This document shows positions 15,489 to 23,006 of a DNA stretch of 64,000 nt, in pieces (within the stretch, counting starts at the first letter, position 1; each line of letters begins with the position of its first letter). The position numbers were made by a program, and so were the translations under genes. This DNA comes from Nocardia jejuensis NBRC 103114. Lineage in GTDB: Bacteria > Actinomycetota > Actinomycetes > Mycobacteriales > Mycobacteriaceae. Location of the stretch: positions 62,001 to 126,000 of the forward strand of contig NZ_BDBU01000030.1 in assembly GCF_001613145.1 (NCBI RefSeq), written 5' to 3'. The notes below the pieces were generated by a model. That model was not told where the DNA came from. It ran no database searches and was given only the letters and a program-made list of their open reading frames with translations.

Positions 15489-16982
15489 ATGACCGCCGGG
15501 ACAGCAACTCTCGTTCCCGAGAAATCGACGGAACGGCGCGGATCAGCGCGCTGGTGGGCCCTGGGCGTGATCGCCCTGGCCCAGCTGATGGTGGTGCTGG
15601 ACGCCACCATCGTCACGATCTCGCTGCCGTTCGCTCAGCAGGACCTGGGCATCAGCGACGGCAACAAACAGTGGGTGCTGACCGCCTACACGCTCATCTT
15701 CGGCGGACTGCTGCTGCTCGGCGGCCGGCTCGCCGACTATCTCGGCCGCCGCCGCGTCTTCCTGATCGGCCTGGTCGGCTTCGCGGGAGCCTCGGCGCTG
15801 GCCGGGCTCGCGCAGAACGCCGCCGAGCTTTTCGCGGGACGTGGTCTGCAGGGCGCGTTCGGCGCACTGCTGGCTCCGGCCGCGCTGTCCCTGGTGTCGG
15901 TGACCTTCACCGAGGCCAAGGAGCGCGCCCGGGCGTTCGGCGTGTTCGCCGGCGTCTCGGCGGGTGGCGCGGCCATCGGCCTGATCGCGGGCGGCGCGCT
16001 CACCGAGTACGCCAACTGGCGCTGGTGCCTGCTGGTCAACACGCCCATCGCGCTGCTGGCCTTCCTGGGTGCGATGGCCTTCGTCATCAAGGACGTTCCG
16101 GCGCCGCGCACCGGCGGCTACGACCTGCCCGGCGCGATCACCGCGACCGCCGGTCTGATCTCGGTCGTCTACGGCTTCAGCCGCGCGGCCGAGGACGGCT
16201 GGGGCGCGGCGACCACGCTGGGCCTGATCATCGGCGGCGTCGCGCTGCTGGTGGCCTTCGTGTTCATCGAGTCGCGAACGGCGAATCCGCTACTGCCACT
16301 GCGTATTCCGGGTGAGATCAATCGCGGCGGCTCGTTCCTGGTGGCGCTGCTGGTGCCGATCGCCATGTTCGCGATGTTCCTGAACCTGAGCTACTACCTG
16401 CAGATCACCCTCGGGTACTCGGCCATGAAGGCGGGCGTGTCCTTCCTTCCCTTCCCGGTGGGCATCGTCATCTCGGCTGGTGTGGCCAGTGCGCTGCTGC
16501 CGAAGATCGGACCGCGTCCGATCATGCTGGCGGGCGCGGGCCTGGGCATGGCGGGCCTGCTCTACCTGGCGCAACTCGAATTCGGCGACAGCTACGCCTC
16601 CAGCGTGCTGCCCGCCATCGCGTTGATCGCGCTGGGCATGGGCGGGGTGTTCGTCTCCATGCAGACCACCGCGCTGCATCAGGTGGAGGAGAAGGATTCG
16701 GGTGTGGCCAGTGCGCTGCTCAATGCCGCGCAGCAGGTCGGCGGTTCCATCGGCACCGCGTTGCTGACCACCATCTCGGTGCAGGCCGCGGATCGCTACG
16801 TCACCAATCACCCGACCATCGACAATGTGGTGGCGCGCGCGTCCATTCACAGTTACGACATCGCGTTCTATCTCGGCGCCGGATTCTTCGCGCTGAGCAT
16901 TCCGATCATCTGGTTCATGATCCGGGACAAGCCGGAGAACCTGCTCGAGGGTTCCGAGCATGTCGTACATGCCGGAGTGTGA
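15489..16982 (+). CDS. DHA2-family MFS multidrug exporter
   Basis: Membrane protein of 497 aa with about 14 hydrophobic segments. Family signatures: LMVVLDATIVTISLPFAQ in TM1 (motif D1-type), GGRLADYLGRRRVFLIG (motif A), and GVFAGVSAGGAAIGLIAGG (motif C, antiporter). These define the EmrB/QacA DHA2 proton antiporters that export lipophilic cations, antibiotics or dyes. GAGGAG lies 5 nt before ATG 15489. Control by the divergent TetR is likely. The gene is followed by five hairpin-forming repeats and a strong terminator. Confidence 0.92.
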   Translation: MTAGTATLVPEKSTERRGSARWWALGVIALAQLMVVLDATIVTISLPFAQQDLGISDGNKQWVLTAYTLIFGGLLLLGGRLADYLGRRRVFLIGLVGFAGASALAGLAQNAAELFAGRGLQGAFGALLAPAALSLVSVTFTEAKERARAFGVFAGVSAGGAAIGLIAGGALTEYANWRWCLLVNTPIALLAFLGAMAFVIKDVPAPRTGGYDLPGAITATAGLISVVYGFSRAAEDGWGAATTLGLIIGGVALLVAFVFIESRTANPLLPLRIPGEINRGGSFLVALLVPIAMFAMFLNLSYYLQITLGYSAMKAGVSFLPFPVGIVISAGVASALLPKIGPRPIMLAGAGLGMAGLLYLAQLEFGDSYASSVLPAIALIALGMGGVFVSMQTTALHQVEEKDSGVASALLNAAQQVGGSIGTALLTTISVQAADRYVTNHPTIDNVVARASIHSYDIAFYLGAGFFALSIPIIWFMIRDKPENLLEGSEHVVHAGV

Positions 16983-16988
16983 GGCGCT

Positions 16989-17100
16989 GAGAGGCACTCT
17001 CGAATTGGCACGGAGAGGCACTCTCGAACTGGCACCGAGAGGCACTCTCGAATCGACGCTGAGAGGCACTCTCGAATCGATACCGAGAGGCACTCTCGAA
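16989..17100 (+). repeat. Five tandem 24-bp hairpin repeats in the 3' UTR of the MFS gene
   Basis: The 16-bp core GAGAGGCACTCTCGAA is identical at 16989, 17013, 17037, 17061 and 17085, an exact 24-bp period, with variable 8-bp linkers. Each core contains GAGAG-GCA-CTCTC, extended to CGAGAG/CTCTCG in some copies, so the transcript would carry five small stem-loops in a row between the stop codon (16980-16982) and the terminator. Confidence 0.92.
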
Positions 17101-17115
17101 CTACTGTGAGCGAGG

Positions 17116-17156
17116 GCCCGCGGGCCGCATCCGAGGGGTGCGGCCCGCGGGCTTTT
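17116..17156 (+). terminator. Intrinsic terminator of the MFS exporter gene
   Basis: A perfect 14-bp GC-rich stem (17116-17129 with 17139-17152), 9-nt loop, followed by TTTT. It is the most classical rho-independent terminator of the window. Confidence 0.9.
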
Positions 17157-17430
17157 CATCGTCCGCGGCAGTGGCCGAGATCACCCGCGAACCTACTTAT
17201 GAGTAACCGTCCGCGAATCCCGCACAGCGGGGGCTGCCCGCGCGGTGAGGTTCATAGCAGCAGTACGCTTGTCTTGCTTGGCGCCACAACGCACGTCGAC
17301 TTGGTACCACAGGTCCCGTGGAAATCGCCGAGCGTATACGTTGTCTGTTGAGCAGTCGGGGTCCACTCACAAGTGTGCTCACCTGGCCGTGCAATGGGAG
17401 CACCACCTTCCTAGGAGGACACGAAGATCC
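17157..17430 (+). other. Intergenic region with the icd leader
   Basis: This 274-bp stretch between the MFS terminator and icd holds no convincing ORF. The AGGAGG ribosome site of icd lies at its end, 12 nt before the ATG. A TATACG hexamer near 17335 could be a -10 but has no matching -35 by eye. Confidence 0.4.
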
Positions 17431-18648
17431 ATGTCCAAGATCAAGGTTGAAGGGACCGTCGTCGAACTGGACGGCGACGAGATGACCCGGATCATCTGGC
17501 AGTTCATCAAGGACAAGCTGATCCACCCGTACCTCGATGTGAACCTCGAGTACTACGACCTGGGCATCGAATACCGCGACAAGACCGATGACCAGGTCAC
17601 GATCGACGCCGCCAACGCCATCAAGCAGCACGGCGTCGGCGTGAAATGCGCGACGATCACCCCGGACGAGGCCCGCGTCAAGGAATTCGGGCTCAAGAAG
17701 ATGTGGCGGTCGCCCAACGGCACCATCCGCAACATTCTGGGTGGCACCATCTTCCGCGCGCCGATCATCATCTCCAACGTTCCGCGTCTGGTTCCGGGGT
17801 GGACCAAGCCGATCATCATCGGCCGTCACGCCTTCGGCGATCAGTACCGCGCCACCGATTTCAAGGTGTACGAGGCCGGTACGGTCACCCTCACCTTCAC
17901 CCCCGAGGACGGCTCCGAGCCGATCATCCACGAGGTCGTGAAGATGCCCGAAGAGGGCGGCGTCGTGATGGGTATGTACAACTTCAAGGAGTCCATCCGG
18001 GACTTCGCGCGGGCCTCGCTGAACTACGGCCTGCAGCAGAACTACCCGGTGTACCTCTCCACGAAGAACACCATCCTCAAGGCGTACGACGGCATGTTCA
18101 AGGACACCTTCGAAGAGGTGTACGAGAGCGAGTTCAAGGCCGAGTTCGACGCGGCCGGGCTGACCTACGAGCACCGCCTCATCGACGACATGGTGGCCTC
18201 CTCCATGAAGTGGGAGGGCGGTTACGTCTGGGCCTGCAAGAACTACGACGGCGACGTGCAGTCCGACACGGTGGCACAGGGCTTCGGCTCGCTGGGTCTG
18301 ATGACCTCGGTGCTGCTGACCCCGGACGGCAAGACCTGTGAGGCGGAGGCCGCGCACGGCACCGTCACCCGGCACTACCGTCAGCACCAGCAGGGCAAGC
18401 CGACCTCGACGAACCCGATCGCGTCGATCTTCGCCTGGACCCGTGGCCTGGAGCATCGCGGCAAGCTGGACAACACCCCCGAGGTGATCCGGTTCGCCCA
18501 GCAGCTCGAGGACGTCGTCATCAAGACCGTCGAGAGCGGCCAGATGACCAAGGATCTGTCGCTGCTCGTCGGCGGCGATCAGGGCTACCTGAGCACCGAG
18601 GAATTCCTCGGCGTCCTGGATGCCAATCTGGCTCGCGAACTGCGATAG
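17431..18648 (+). CDS. icd: NADP-dependent isocitrate dehydrogenase (homodimeric, eukaryote-like)
   Basis: TCA-cycle enzyme of 405 aa that oxidises isocitrate to 2-oxoglutarate. The length and sequence (KIKVEGTVVELDGDEMTRII at the start, NGTIRNILGGTIFRAPI with the substrate-binding Ser/Asn/Arg region, and DGDVQSDTVAQGFGSLGLMT with metal-binding Asp residues) place it in the class II, homodimeric NADP enzymes such as M. tuberculosis Icd1 (Rv3339c), not the monomeric type. AGGAGG stands 12 nt before the ATG, a rather long spacing. It is flanked downstream by a 17-bp direct repeat and a hairpin. Confidence 0.97.
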   Translation: MSKIKVEGTVVELDGDEMTRIIWQFIKDKLIHPYLDVNLEYYDLGIEYRDKTDDQVTIDAANAIKQHGVGVKCATITPDEARVKEFGLKKMWRSPNGTIRNILGGTIFRAPIIISNVPRLVPGWTKPIIIGRHAFGDQYRATDFKVYEAGTVTLTFTPEDGSEPIIHEVVKMPEEGGVVMGMYNFKESIRDFARASLNYGLQQNYPVYLSTKNTILKAYDGMFKDTFEEVYESEFKAEFDAAGLTYEHRLIDDMVASSMKWEGGYVWACKNYDGDVQSDTVAQGFGSLGLMTSVLLTPDGKTCEAEAAHGTVTRHYRQHQQGKPTSTNPIASIFAWTRGLEHRGKLDNTPEVIRFAQQLEDVVIKTVESGQMTKDLSLLVGGDQGYLSTEEFLGVLDANLARELR

Positions 18649-18650
18649 AT

Positions 18651-18684
18651 CGCCAACTCTCGGGATTCGCCAACTCTCGGGATT
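18651..18684 (+). repeat. 17-bp direct repeat after icd
   Basis: CGCCAACTCTCGGGATT occurs twice with no gap (18651-18667 and 18668-18684), beginning 2 nt after the icd stop codon. It is one of several short tandem duplications found at gene 3' ends here. Confidence 0.9.
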
Positions 18685-18714
18685 CTCTGAACAGCGCGCC
18701 GCGGCGAACGATGG

Positions 18715-18738
18715 CGGCCGGGACCACAGTCCCGGCCG
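18715..18738 (+). terminator. Hairpin downstream of icd
   Basis: A 10-bp stem with a CACA loop (18715-18724 with 18729-18738), about 66 nt after the icd stop. No U-tract follows, so termination is only probable. Confidence 0.55.
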
Positions 18739-19075
18739 GGACCATCGCGCCGCACACATGCCGGGCACCTGCCCCCGCCGACACCGGCGGGCCGCGGGTG
18801 CCCGAACTGTTCGCGGGTGCTGCGACGCCGTCGCGCCGGGTGCGCCGATTCTCTCGGCCGGGGTGCCGCGACGCCGGTCGATGAAGCGCCGAATCCGGCG
18901 ACCTCGGCCGCGGTCGAAGCGGTCGTCGAATCCGGTCGGCGTGGGCGCGAATCGGCCGGGGCGAGTCGGTGATTCGGGCTGCTGACCTGCGGGGTCGTGA
19001 GTGAGATCACCGCGTGCGGGGGTATCGAGGCGGTTCGCTGGTGTGTTGCGCTTGTTCGTGCCCGAAATCTCTGCC

Positions 19076-20296
19076 ATGCCTGCCGACACGCCGACCACCA
19101 TCGATCTCGGTGATGGGGCGATCGAACCGCGCCGGACGTGGAACATCCCGGCCATGCTGGCGCTGGCGCTGGGCGGCTTCGGGATCGGCACCACCGAATT
19201 CGTGACCATGGGCCTGCTGCCCGATATCGCGGGCGCGGTGCACGTGACCGAACCTGTTGCGGGACATGTGGTCTCGGCCTACGCGCTGGGCGTCGTGGTG
19301 GGCGCGCCGGTGATCGCGGCGCTGTGCGCGCGAGTGCCCCGCAAGCGATTGCTGATGGCCCTGATGGTCGCGTTCACGATCGGCAACGCCGCGACCGTGC
19401 TCGCCCCCTCCTACTCGACGCTGATGGCGGCGCGATTCCTCTCGGGGCTGCCGCACGGGGCGTATTTCGGCGTGGCGTCGTTGGCCGCGGCCTCGCTCGC
19501 ACCGGTGGGCCAGCGCGCCAAGGCGGTTGCCGCGGTTATGCTCGGATTGAGCGCCGCCAATGTTGTCGGCGTTCCCTCGGCCACCTGGCTGGGCCAGCAT
19601 CTGGGCTGGCGGGATGCTTTCGCGGTGGTCGTGGTCATCGGCATCGCCACGGTGGTGGCCATCTGGCGCTTCGTGCCCGAGCTGCACGGCATTCGCCTCA
19701 CCGATCCCCGGACCGAACTGGGCGCGCTGCGCCGCCCGCAGGTGTTGCTGACCCTGCTCGTCGGCGCGGTCGGCTTCGGCGGCATGTTCGCCGTCTACAC
19801 CTACATCACCACGACCCTCACCGATGTGGCGGGCATGAGCCTGGGCCTCGTGCCGATCGTGCTCATGCTGTTCGGCCTCGGCATGGTGGCGGGCAATATC
19901 CTCGGCGGCATTCTCACCGACCGCGGCGTCACGCGCGCGGTGTTCGCGGCGCTGATCTCGATGGTGGTGATCCTCGCGATCTTCATTGCGGCGGCGCACA
20001 ATCCGTACACGGCGGCGATCGGCGCCTTCTTCGTCGGGGCGTCCGGTGCGGCGCTGGGTCCGGCGCTGCAGACCAGGCTCATGGACGTGGCGCACGACGC
20101 GCAAACCCTGGCCGCCGCGCTCAACCACGCGGCCCTGAACCTGGCCAACGCCGCGGGCGCGTGGCTCGGCGGCCTGGTGATCGCGGCCGGCCTCGGTTAC
20201 ACCGCTCCCGCCGTGGTCGGCACCGGTCTGGCCGTGCTGGGTGTGCTGCTCTTCGCGCTCACCGTCGCGGTGGCGCGCCGTTCGGATCGGGCGTGA
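19076..20296 (+). CDS. MFS transporter, DHA1 family (AraJ/YdhP-like)
   Basis: Protein of 406 aa with 12 predicted membrane segments. The TM1 segment GFGIGTTEFVTMGLLPDIA and GLPHGAYFGVASLAAASLAP in TM4 are typical of the AraJ/SotB/YdhP branch of DHA1 antiporters, which export sugars, arabinosides or drugs. ATG 19076 gives a normal cytosolic N-terminus before TM1; the ribosome site is weak. The gene is followed after 54 bp by a tetR gene with its own palindromic operator, so cotranscription is unlikely. The substrate is unknown. Confidence 0.85.
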   Translation: MPADTPTTIDLGDGAIEPRRTWNIPAMLALALGGFGIGTTEFVTMGLLPDIAGAVHVTEPVAGHVVSAYALGVVVGAPVIAALCARVPRKRLLMALMVAFTIGNAATVLAPSYSTLMAARFLSGLPHGAYFGVASLAAASLAPVGQRAKAVAAVMLGLSAANVVGVPSATWLGQHLGWRDAFAVVVVIGIATVVAIWRFVPELHGIRLTDPRTELGALRRPQVLLTLLVGAVGFGGMFAVYTYITTTLTDVAGMSLGLVPIVLMLFGLGMVAGNILGGILTDRGVTRAVFAALISMVVILAIFIAAAHNPYTAAIGAFFVGASGAALGPALQTRLMDVAHDAQTLAAALNHAALNLANAAGAWLGGLVIAAGLGYTAPAVVGTGLAVLGVLLFALTVAVARRSDRA

Positions 20297-20312
20297 GCCA
20301 GAATCTCGCCGA

Positions 20313-20334
20313 TTACATACACGCGTGTATGTAA
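20313..20334 (+). promoter_or_regulatory. Operator of the downstream tetR gene (ACATACA-N4-TGTATGT)
   Basis: A perfect 22-bp palindrome with half site TTACATACACG, centred on CG between 20323 and 20324, 16 bp before the tetR start. The same ACATACA-N4-TGTATGT geometry recurs at 22917-22934 and a wider version at 22821-22844, tying this repressor to the permease/acyl-CoA locus. Confidence 0.8.
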
Positions 20335-20350
20335 GTGTAGAATCCGCGAC

Positions 20351-20998
20351 ATGACCAGGACCGAAGCCGCGTCGAAGCAACCGCGCCGCACTCAGGAGCA
20401 GCGTAGTACCGAGATGCGCATCCGGTTGCTGGACGCCACCATCGATTGTCTGGTCGAGTACGGGTACGCCGGGACCACCACGCCCCGCGTCGCGGAACTG
20501 GCCGGGGTGACCCGGGGTGCGCAGGTGCATCATTTCGGCTCGAAGACCGATCTCGTGGTCGCGGCCATCAGTCATCTGGCGCAGCGGCGCACCGAGGCCG
20601 CCATGCAGGAGGTCGGGCGAATCAAGGCGGGCCCGGATCCCATCGCCACCGTGCTGGATTTCCTGTGGGAGCTGCATCAGGGTCCGCTGTTCATCGCCGC
20701 CATGGAGCTGTGGGTGGCCGGGCGCACCGATCCGGTGCTGGCCGCGGAGATGGGCAAGGTGGAACCGTTCGTCAACAATGCCGTGCTGATCGCGCTGAAC
20801 CGGTACGTCCCGGACGAGGTGCGCCGCAAGGACGCGCGCGATTTCGTCTACACCGCCATGGACGCGATCCGGGGCATCCTGGTCTCGAGCTTCATCGCCT
20901 CGGATCCCGAACGGGCACACCGGCGTTGGCTGCGCGCCTCGGCACATCTACGGGAGGCGGCGCGGGTCGCGGTCCCGGGCATTCTCGTCGCGGACTGA
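20351..20998 (+). CDS. TetR-family regulator, likely repressor of the adjacent catabolic locus
   Basis: Protein of 215 aa with N-terminal HTH (RIRLLDATIDCLVEYGYAGT, TTPRVAELAGVTRGAQVHHF, SKTDLVVAAI) and a helical ligand domain. The palindrome at 20313-20334 overlaps its promoter, so it probably autoregulates. The same motif in the 22682-23006 divergent region makes the NCS1 permease and the acyl-CoA operon its likely targets. The inducer is unknown; an acyl-CoA from the operon's own pathway would be typical for such regulators. It ends convergently with the permease gene, 24 bp apart. Confidence 0.9.
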   Translation: MTRTEAASKQPRRTQEQRSTEMRIRLLDATIDCLVEYGYAGTTTPRVAELAGVTRGAQVHHFGSKTDLVVAAISHLAQRRTEAAMQEVGRIKAGPDPIATVLDFLWELHQGPLFIAAMELWVAGRTDPVLAAEMGKVEPFVNNAVLIALNRYVPDEVRRKDARDFVYTAMDAIRGILVSSFIASDPERAHRRWLRASAHLREAARVAVPGILVAD

Positions 20999-21022
20999 GC
21001 CGGTCCCCGGACGGTGAATCCG

Positions 21023-22681
21023 TCACCGGTTGTGGGGCAGCAGGTGAATGCCGTCCCGGTCGGTCGAGAGCGCCAGTGAGCTGATGTACTGGATCTCGCC
21101 CTCGGGTCCGGGGATCGCGGAGGCGATCATGTCCGGCCGCTCGAACTCCATGCCGGTGGCGACGCAGGTCAGCGTCTCGCCGGACGGGTTGCCGTGCTCG
21201 TCGAACATCGGCAGTTCGATGCCGTCGTCGGTGCGGCGCAGGTAGTACCGGCCCTTGGTGAGAATGGCGGTCAGCGGCGTGGCGAGGAAGGCGACGAGGA
21301 CCGCGACCAGCGGCGAGTACGGCTTCAGGAGTTCACCGAAGAGGCCGAAGAAGGTCATGATCGACAGCGCCGCGGACAGCCCGAACCCGACCAGGCCCAC
21401 CGGATTCCAGTCGTACAGCATGCCGCGACGGAACTCCGGCACCTTGGGCGAGATCTTCAGCACGTACTTGTTGATCGCGATATCCGTTGCGACGGTGACG
21501 ATCCAGGCGATGCCGCAGTTGGCGTAGAAGCCCAGGATGTTGTTGAGGAAGTCGAACATGTTGGCTTCCATCAGGACCAGCGCGATGCCCAGGTTCACCA
21601 CCAGGAACACCAGCCGGCCCGGGTAGGTCTTGGTGACGCGGGTGTAGGAGTTGGTCCAGGCCAGCGAGCCCGAGTAGGCATTGGTCACGTTGATCTTGAT
21701 CTGGCTGATGACGACCAGCACCACGGCCAGCGTCATGGCCAGCCAGCCCGGCACCATATCGCGGTAGATCTCCAGGAACTGGTGCACCGGCTGATTCGCG
21801 ATGCCCTGTGCGGCAGGCAGATTCGCGATCAGGTAGACCGCCAGGAACAGGCCAACGACCTGCTTGGCCGCGCCGAACAGCACCCATCCGGGCCCGGCCA
21901 GCAGCATCCAGCCCCACCACTTGCGCGCGTTCTCGGGCGTACGCGGCGGCATGAAGCGCAGGTAGTCGATCTGCTCGGCGATCTGGGCGATCAGCGAGAG
22001 ACAGACGCCCGCGGCCAGCAGCGTGCCGGAAAGGCTTACGCCCGAACCGTTCTCGCCGCCGTAGGCGAAGAACCCCGACACCGAGTCGGGGTGGCGCACC
22101 AGCAGGAACCCGAACGGCAGCACCATCAGCAGCAGCCACAGCGGAGTGGTCCACACCTGCAACTTGGCCAGGGTGTTCATGCCGTATTTGACCAGCGGGA
22201 AGATGATGAGCGTGGAGAGCAGATAGCCGATCCACACCGGGATGCCGAGCCCTAATTTCAAGCCCTGCGCCATGATCGAGCCTTCGAGCGCGAAGAAGAT
22301 GAAGGTGAAGGACGCGAACACCACATTGGTGATGATCGAGCCGTAGTAGCCGAATCCGCTACCGCGCGTGATGAGGTCCAGGTCGATGTTGTAGCGGGCC
22401 GCGTAATACGCGAGCGGGAAACCGGTCAGCATCACCACCATCGCGAAGAGGCCGATGCCGAGCAGCGCGTTGCCGGTGCCGTACGAGATGCCGATATTCG
22501 CGCCGATGGCGAAGTCGGCCAGGTAGGCGATGCCACCCAGGGCCGAGATGCCGACGACGGCCGGACTCCATTTGCGATAGCTGCGCGGTGCGAATCGGAG
22601 GGTGTAGTCCTCCAGAGTCTCCTTCGCGGCGGCCAGTCCGTCGGAGTTCGCCGATCGGGTGTCGACATCGACCACGTTCAT
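21023..22681 (-). CDS. NCS1-family purine/cytosine/hydantoin-type permease with C-terminal cytosolic domain
   Basis: Protein of 552 aa with about 12 membrane segments in the first 460 residues. The TM1 region GGIAYLADFAIGANIGISYG and TM3 region TRGSGFGYYGSIITNVVFAS fit nucleobase:cation symporter-1 proteins (cytosine, allantoin, hydantoin, thiamine importers). After the last helix there is an unusual hydrophilic tail of about 85 residues containing LTCVATGMEFERPDMIASA. Many NCS1 proteins lack such a tail. It is divergent from the acyl-CoA operon and shares its operators, so the permease may import the substrate degraded there. The nature of that substrate is not evident. Confidence 0.85.
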   Translation of the reverse strand: MNVVDVDTRSANSDGLAAAKETLEDYTLRFAPRSYRKWSPAVVGISALGGIAYLADFAIGANIGISYGTGNALLGIGLFAMVVMLTGFPLAYYAARYNIDLDLITRGSGFGYYGSIITNVVFASFTFIFFALEGSIMAQGLKLGLGIPVWIGYLLSTLIIFPLVKYGMNTLAKLQVWTTPLWLLLMVLPFGFLLVRHPDSVSGFFAYGGENGSGVSLSGTLLAAGVCLSLIAQIAEQIDYLRFMPPRTPENARKWWGWMLLAGPGWVLFGAAKQVVGLFLAVYLIANLPAAQGIANQPVHQFLEIYRDMVPGWLAMTLAVVLVVISQIKINVTNAYSGSLAWTNSYTRVTKTYPGRLVFLVVNLGIALVLMEANMFDFLNNILGFYANCGIAWIVTVATDIAINKYVLKISPKVPEFRRGMLYDWNPVGLVGFGLSAALSIMTFFGLFGELLKPYSPLVAVLVAFLATPLTAILTKGRYYLRRTDDGIELPMFDEHGNPSGETLTCVATGMEFERPDMIASAIPGPEGEIQYISSLALSTDRDGIHLLPHNR

Positions 22682-22820
22682 CTCCCTCGTTCACCTTCAC
22701 CGCGTCCACGGCGACGATTTGTACGTTCGTCCAGGGATGTGCCCGGGGAATTGCCGAACCATTACACGGCTGTTACTTCACCCTCCGGGTGGCGCGGGTC
22801 ACGCACATCGAGCCTCCAGG

Positions 22821-22844
22821 TACATACACAAACTGCTGTATGTA
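22821..22844. promoter_or_regulatory. TetR operator, wide form (TACATACA-N8-TGTATGTA)
   Basis: Perfect 8-bp half sites 8 bp apart. The half sites are identical to those of the tetR operator at 20313-20334, but the spacer is 4 bp longer. It lies 140 bp before the permease start. Confidence 0.7.
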
Positions 22845-22916
22845 TCTGTCCAGCTGCGGTTCTGTCCCTGAGAATCGATCTTGAAGAGCCAGTGGATGCC
22901 GCAGTCTTGCGACCTT

Positions 22917-22934
22917 ACATACATCTCTGTATGT
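22917..22934. promoter_or_regulatory. TetR operator (ACATACA-N4-TGTATGT)
   Basis: Same half sites and same 4-bp spacer as the operator in front of tetR (20313-20334). It lies 72 bp before the thiolase-like gene and overlaps a TATGTT -10 candidate. Confidence 0.8.
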
Positions 22935-23006
22935 TTGTTTGCAGTCCGATCCGGCTGGATCGACTGCGGCCCGCGGGATGCGGGCGGCCCTGATCTGAGG
23001 AGTTCG

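Larger units (their letters stand above)
18649..19075 (+). other. Intergenic region, icd to MFS transporter
   Basis: This 427-bp stretch contains the two 17-bp repeats (18651-18684), the hairpin at 18715-18738 and the upstream region of the next transporter. Frames crossing it lack ribosome sites and recognisable domains. An in-frame GTG at 19001 would lengthen the transporter by 25 residues, without support. Confidence 0.5.
22682..23006. other. Divergent regulatory region of permease and acyl-CoA operon
   Basis: This 325-bp stretch has no supported gene. It contains two operator-like inverted repeats of the TACATACA/TGTATGTA type. A TATGTT hexamer at 22930-22935, overlapping the second operator, is a possible -10 for the rightward operon. 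Confidence 0.6.

Noticed and set aside
16989..17100. CRISPR-like look of the 24-bp array
   Set aside because: Spacing linkers are only 8 bp, cores are self-complementary and no cas gene is near. It is a tandem hairpin repeat.
17245..17430. N-terminal extension of icd from 17245
   Set aside because: Would add 62 residues unlike any Icd; AGGAGG supports the start at 17431.
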